This document shows, in pieces, positions 58,713-64,000 of a stretch of DNA of 64,000 nucleotides (position 1 is the first letter of the stretch; every line of letters begins with the position of its first letter). The stretch is taken from positions 19,023,592-19,087,591 of the forward strand of contig JAJEKV010000002.1 in assembly GCA_021234155.1 (NCBI GenBank), read 5' to 3'. The DNA is from Isoetes taiwanensis. Taxonomy: Eukaryota > Streptophyta > Lycopodiopsida > Isoetales > Isoetaceae. A program made the position numbers and the translations under genes. Under the pieces are notes generated by a model, which worked only from the letters and a program-made list of their open reading frames with translations, searched no databases and was not told the origin of the DNA.

Positions 58713-59661
58713 ATTGAGACGGGTGCATTGATGCGAGCTTCTTCGAAAAGGAGGTACGTCACTTAGTCATAGTCATAGTCTTATTTTTATTTTTTTTATT
58801 TTGTGTTAATCTATCGATTTATAGCAAAGGCAAAGAGTGATTGCGAAATTGAAGTCGGATGCCAAAAATTGGGAAGCGATTGGTCAAAGGTCCCTAAACC
58901 ACTTAATCTATATCAAGGTATTTGTTATTTTGTTGCCATTCGTTGAATTCGAAATAAGACATTTAACTTGTCATGTTGTGTTCTTTGCAATCAGATCGCT
59001 TTTGAACGTGCAAAGGATCCCAAGAAAAAACATACAGAATGGACTGTACTTGTGCGCGGGCGACCAGAAAGGGTTTTTACATAGATTTATAAGTGCTATA
59101 AACTCTTAGTCCAAGTTATATAATTGTAATGAGAACTTTCAATGTCATTGTCTAATATTGGTCGTATTGTCATAGAATTGGATGTACGAGTTTCCCCCTG
59201 ACAGGGAGCGCGTAAAGATAGCCAATACCCATAGAGTTGTTCACATGTATACACAGTTATACAATGAGGGAACCATCCCACATCACAGGAATGTCAATGT
59301 ATGTGAGATATATAGTATAAAAATACAATACAAGTCAATACATTACAAGATAACAATCTTCTTTATTAAAAAGGGATGGTGTTGGTATTTGTGCCGGAAC
59401 GCCGCATGTGCAGACGCATGCGACGTTCCCTTTCCCCCTTGCGGGAAATTTTCGTAACATACGTCAAATTCAAACCACAGCTAGCTATGGCGATGGCTTT
59501 CTTGAGTGGCCAGGTATGCATGGATTTAATCCTTCAGTTTTTCTTTATTTTTGGCCCATACTAACCAGCGAGTGTACTTCCATTGCATATTGCATGACGT
59601 TTACATCCAGAACCGCCGCAGAGAACCTCTTCTCAAGTAGCTTCTATTGCTGTACGTGCAG
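58713..59661. other. Unassigned coding-like fragments
   Basis: Short plus-strand stretches have exon-like edges, for example about 58826-58917 ending AAG|GTATTTG, and 59180-59300 encoding WMYEFPPDRERVKIANTH. I recognise no family. Confidence 0.25.
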
Positions 59662-60195
59662 GCATGATTGAAGCAAAGAGCCAACAGCCTCAACAGGCGT
59701 CAAATCCACAACCCTCCTTCAGTATAGATACTTCTGGTTGCACTGCTCCCATTTCAAGCTCCGAGTTTTTCATGTCCATCTCCTCTATGAATGTGTAAGG
59801 GAGTGTGAGAATGGAAAATCCTTGCTTCAGTAGTAGGCCCTTCCCTCTGTATGGCCTCGCCCTTCTAACAACATATGTCAGTAGGAAATACAGTGGCAAG
59901 CCTGAAGATTCGATTGGTAAATCTGCGAGCCTTGAAAAATGCCATTGCTCTAACAGAAGGTAAGTAAGCATTAATATGTCTTTTAAGATTCCTTTGATTT
60001 TTAGTCTTATTGGTATGGTCCTTATGTTTTGGCTTCAGACGTGATGGTCCATATTTGGTATATGTGCAGAAAGTTGAGGCTGAAGAGAAACATCAAAGTT
60101 TCCACAATAAGTAGTAAATTAGCAGAAATACCACCAAATGAGTATTCCTGGAGAAAATATGGCCAAAAGCCCATTAAAGGATTTTCTAATCCCAG
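59662..60195 (+). pseudogene. WRKY group IId transcription factor pseudogene
   Basis: Block 1 (about 59662-59960) encodes SSEFFMSISSMN, then FSSRPF, then SLEKCHCSNRR, matching the pre-WRKY region of group IId factors, and ends at a GTAAGT donor. Block 2 (60070-60195, after a TGTGCAG acceptor) encodes [20 protein letters not shown] and [12 protein letters not shown], ending at NPR|GTATTT. This is the conserved intron position of IId-type WRKY domains. A TAA at 59796-59798 interrupts block 1 in frame. The zinc-finger exon (normally GYYKCS...) was not found downstream. Both defects point to a pseudogene; an assembly gap hiding the last exon is possible. Confidence 0.8.
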
Positions 60196-61836
60196 GTATT
60201 TAAAAGTAGCTCTTTAGATGGTTTACATCATAAGCTCATTATATGCAAAGATGATGAACTTCATAGTCCTCCCTGTAACAATAAGATGTAGCATTTGCTT
60301 CTGTTTCCTACCTTTTCAAATGACCATATATGATGCCATTATATCCATGTAGATTTGCACTACAATAATATTTACACCTTCATTTCAGACCCTACAATTG
60401 TTGTAAAGCTATCTATACTATGCATCTTATGAATGGGTGCATCCATATCTTTTTTCCCTCCTATATGATGTCGTAGGCTGATGACATGTCAATAAATTGA
60501 GGATAAATGAGTATGTTCATGATGTCATTAAAGATGAAGCAGGTTAGCAATTTGTGCACTTACCCATTTATGCACTCCATTTATTGTGTTGTTCTATTAT
60601 TATTAACTTAATGAGGCCATTTATTTACTCAAACATGCCATTTACTCAAGCTTCCATTGTCCATTTTCGTCATAGCCCATACTCGGCTCTATCATACCTT
60701 GGGAGGAGCATTTAGGGTAAACTCTGTTGTTCCTTAATTTTTGCATGTAACAAATGGATTGCTTTTACAGGGACAGAGCCACATTTTCTTTTGAAGAGTT
60801 TCGGGTATTCCTTCTAGAGTTTCTAGCATTCGGGCAAGTTCTAGTATTTGCAAGCTCCATTTCGAGCAAGACTTCTGAAGCATTTGTTTCTAAGTACAGT
60901 CAGCAGATCTTAGGTTGAGCTTAGACATGTCTTAGACAAAACCCTGCAAATTTCTTTCTGTTCTTTTTTGTTCTCTCTGATCTGACATAGACGAATCACT
61001 GACGAGAGTTTCTATTGTCGCTAGAGCAAGCATGCAATCTTCTTTTGCAAGAGTCTTTAGTGGTTTGTATGTTCTCATATGCAGTGTTTATTTACAAACA
61101 TGACTTCAGTTTGAATATTTGTCTTGCAGCTGATTGCAGCTGAAGAAGCTGAGAGGACCAAACAAAAGGTTGCTACTTCTTGCTCCCATGCAAAGGTGAT
61201 AGCAAGAAGTTTTCGACTTGACAATATGACAGAGTTAGTGTTCTGGCTCTTCCTCTAAAACTACTATCATAAACCTACTATAGCGCTGCGTCACAAAGGT
61301 TACTCATCTTTACTTCTTCAATTTACTGGTTGAAAAATTGTTCATTGTGTTAGGTTTATTAATACTGTTGTTTTAATTTGCAGGTCTTAACTCCAGAGAG
61401 ATTTATGCTTCTGAGTCTTTTGTTTAGAGCAAGTGAGTTGAATGGAAGCGCTGCGCCATTGAACCAAGCATGTCCTTTTCTTCCAAATTCAGATCTTGAG
61501 ATGCCTGCAGCTGCTGTACCACTTCCTTGACTATCATAACATATGCATTCTTGCCCTGGGCATGCTCATTAGAAGTCTACAGTTAAAGGAAAATGGACCA
61601 ATGGACCAAATGGGTCTGCTTGCATAAAAAAGAAATACTTGACATTTGTGGATGGCTTGACAAGGATTTCAATACTTGAAACTGAGGCTGACATCAGGGG
61701 TGGAATTATGAAGGTTAGATTTACTATTTATTACTGTAATATCAGTTGAAGGATCACATAAAATGAGGCAGGCATAACTTTACAACTTTTGACCAAACAT
61801 CATTATCTGTTTTTTAAGTTGATATAGTAATTTTGT
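60196..61836. other. No confirmed gene; possible exon pieces
   Basis: Plus-strand stretches near 61130-61235 (AAEEAERTKQKVATSC) and 61385-61530 (LTPERFMLLSLLF, ASELNGSAAPL) look protein-like and follow CAG acceptors, but match no family I know and do not continue the WRKY domain. Confidence 0.25.
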
Positions 61837-63690
61837 CTGGTTGCATCAACAAGCACTTGATTGATTGTTACAGCATGCCTATGCTGGGATGCACTCTACC
61901 TTTTTTGGAGACAACGAATGACACGTGGAGGGCAGATTGTAAGCTATATTTAGTTCTTTGCTTATAGTAAAAGTTGAAAAGCTTCGGCTATAGGTGTGAT
62001 GGTTGTTGAGCATCAAGCATTCTTCTTCCAACATTAGCAGACCTGAAATTAATTTAAATCTATAAATTGTCACTGAAAGCCAATCAACTTTGTTGTTCTA
62101 TTGCCTGGGTTACAGTTGTCTGATGTGTTGTCACTAAATAAAATGCTCACATTTTTTGTTAGTCTCTCAAGCAAATTAGCTTGGTGTAGCAGGTAAAAAT
62201 AATAGTACCATCCTATTCAAAATCATGCTATGAAGTACTTTTGCCAGCTCTGTCTGTCCAGGCCATTTTCCCTTCCCAATGTGGTCAGTTGGCTTGCATT
62301 GTATTTGTATTTGGAGAACAAGTTCATAGATATATTGTCATGCTTCTGCATGTCAGCAAAGTCTGCATGACTGGACCTTAAGCTATGCACGGGCATACAA
62401 GTAATGCTATGGTTTCTTTTAGGATCTACAAGTTCCACTTTACTCAATACACCAACCTTCCCACTTTACTCAATACACCAACCTTACACTGTGTCTTACT
62501 GATAGCCAGCTAACATATGGCATGACAGAAGCCCTTGCATATTAAGGTTATGAAAACTGTTGACCCAAAAGTAGTTCGGCATTCATTTTGCTTTCATCGT
62601 GTTCCTTTCCAAATTCTCATCATCTTTCAAATTCTTAAATTGATGAGACAAACTGATCAAAAGCATGGGAAACAAGGGTGTAGCCTCTTTACACCTTTCG
62701 TGCAGCTTGCAACACCAATGCTATCAGCTACAAAAAGAACCTGGTTATGTGATTTGAGGAAAATGCCTGGTTGCATCAACAAGCACTTGATTGATTGTTA
62801 CAGCATTCCTATGCTGGGATGCACTCTACCTTTTTTGGGGACAACGAATGACACGTGGAGGGCAGATTGTAAGCTATATTTAGTTCTTTGCTTATAGTAA
62901 AAGTTGAAAAGCTTCGGCTATAGGTGTGATGGTTGTTGAGCATCAAGCATTCTTCTTCCAACATTAGCAGGCCTGAAACTAATTTAAATCTGTAAATTGT
63001 CACTGAAAGCCAATCAACTTTGTTGTTCTATTGCATGGGTTACATTTGTCTGATGTGTTGTCACTAAATAAAATGCTCACATTTTTTGTTAGTCTCTCAA
63101 GCAAATTAGCTTGGTGTAGCAGGTAAAAATAATAGTACCGTCCTATTCAAAATCATGCTATGAAGTACTTTTGCCATCTCTATCTGTCCAGGCCATTTTC
63201 CCTTCCCAATGTGGTCAGTTGGCTTGCATTGTATTTGTATTTGGAGAACAAGTTCATAGATATATTGTCATGCTTCTGCATGTCAGCAAAGTCTGCATGA
63301 CTGGACCTTAAGCTATGCACGGGCATACAAGTAATGATATGGTTTCTTTTAGGATCTACAAGTCCCACTTTACTCAATACACCAACCTTGCACGATGTCT
63401 TACTAATAGCCAGCTAACATATGGCATGACAGAAGCCCTTGCATATTTAAAATTTAAGGTTATGAAAGCTGTCTTGGGAACTGTTGACCCAAAAGTAGTT
63501 CGGCATTCATTTTGCTTTCATCGTGTTCCTTTCCAAATTCTCATCATCTTTCAAATTCTTAAATTGCTGAGACAAACTGATCAAAAGCATGGGAAACAAG
63601 GGTGTAGCCCCTTTACATCTTTCGTGCAGCTTGCAACACCAATGCTATTAGCTACAAAAAGAACCTGGTTATGTGATTTGAGGAAAATGC
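61837..63690 (+). repeat. Two-copy tandem duplication, ~930 bp
   Basis: 61837-62766 is repeated head to tail at 62767-63690. Both copies start CTGGTTGCATCAACAAGC and end near TTATGTGATTTGAGGAAAAT. Differences are scattered single bases plus a few short indels (for example a 15-bp insertion-like difference around 63450-63480). Duplicate open frames at 61879/62809 and 62535/63460 are a consequence, not evidence for genes. Confidence 0.92.
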
Positions 63691-64000
63691 TTGCTGCGAC
63701 TCAACTACAGTACTAGGGTGAAACTCAGAATTGTTTAAAAATGGATTTTTTGGATTCCCAACCCGTGTTTGAGTTTCACATTCCAAAACTGTCAGATTTC
63801 AACATACCTGTAAAAAACTAGAGTAGGCATAAGATTAGGGGTCTGATGGCCCCCTTCGTGGTAAAGGGGGAGGGGGTGGCTGGGGTCTCCTATTGCGCAA
63901 GGGGTCTCCATCCTCTTCAAAGTTTTTCCATCCTGTAAGGTTATAAACCATTTGAAATGATTTTGGTTCTTTTGTCTTCAATACCATAATAGAACACATT
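63691..64000. other. No recognisable gene
   Basis: Short G-rich stretch at about 63863-63885; otherwise nothing supported before the window ends. Confidence 0.4.

Noticed and set aside
61879-63716. Duplicated small proteins
   Set aside because: They are duplicated because the DNA is duplicated. They have no motif, and the frame lengths differ between copies.

Overview
The window is nuclear DNA from a land plant with a large, repeat-rich genome. Support comes from a spliced cytosolic ribosomal protein gene, PLS-type PPR remnants, a group IId WRKY remnant, a cinnamoyl-CoA-reductase-like remnant, and LTR, hAT, LINE, SINE-like and HUH-type elements. The PPR style and the Rep-type transposon make me favour a seed-free vascular plant such as a fern, but that is inference.

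Only two genes look intact. One is a single-exon type I phosphodiesterase/nucleotide pyrophosphatase (13999-15453, +) with a complete metal site and an N-terminal membrane anchor. The other is cytosolic RPL5/uL18 (26719-28264, -). I could trace nine RPL5 exons that join in frame to 293 codons, and its promoter has telo-boxes and a tandem duplication. A third locus (16348-17843, -) encodes a Rep/HUH endonuclease-like protein resembling Replitron-type transposons. It has one probable intron and one apparent frameshift.

Layout. 0-13 kb holds SINE-like ends, microsatellites, an organellar-type tRNA-Trp-like sequence, a decayed PPR gene, a 711-bp hAT-type element with a perfect 8-bp target duplication, a broken hAT transposase and the start of an LTR. 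13-18 kb holds the phosphodiesterase and the Rep-like gene. 18-26 kb holds microsatellites, a decayed reductase with a duplicated exon segment, and a LINE remnant. 26-29 kb holds RPL5. 30-33 kb holds a Ty3/gypsy integrase remnant, a foldback element with another MITE nested inside it, and a CACTA-like terminus rich in ACGTC motifs. About 33.1-56.8 kb is one large tandem array with a period near 1.13 kb. Its variant units recur in the same order, so it has higher-order structure. It is interrupted by a second hAT-type copy and by a non-autonomous LTR retrotransposon (44589-47619). 57-64 kb holds a pyrimidine-rich tract, a six-unit tRNA-like tandem repeat, a WRKY IId pseudogene and a ~930-bp tandem duplication.

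Nothing suggests that the genes form a functional cluster. The window is mainly a record of nested transposition and local tandem duplication around two housekeeping-type genes. Identities and copy numbers were judged by eye, not computed.
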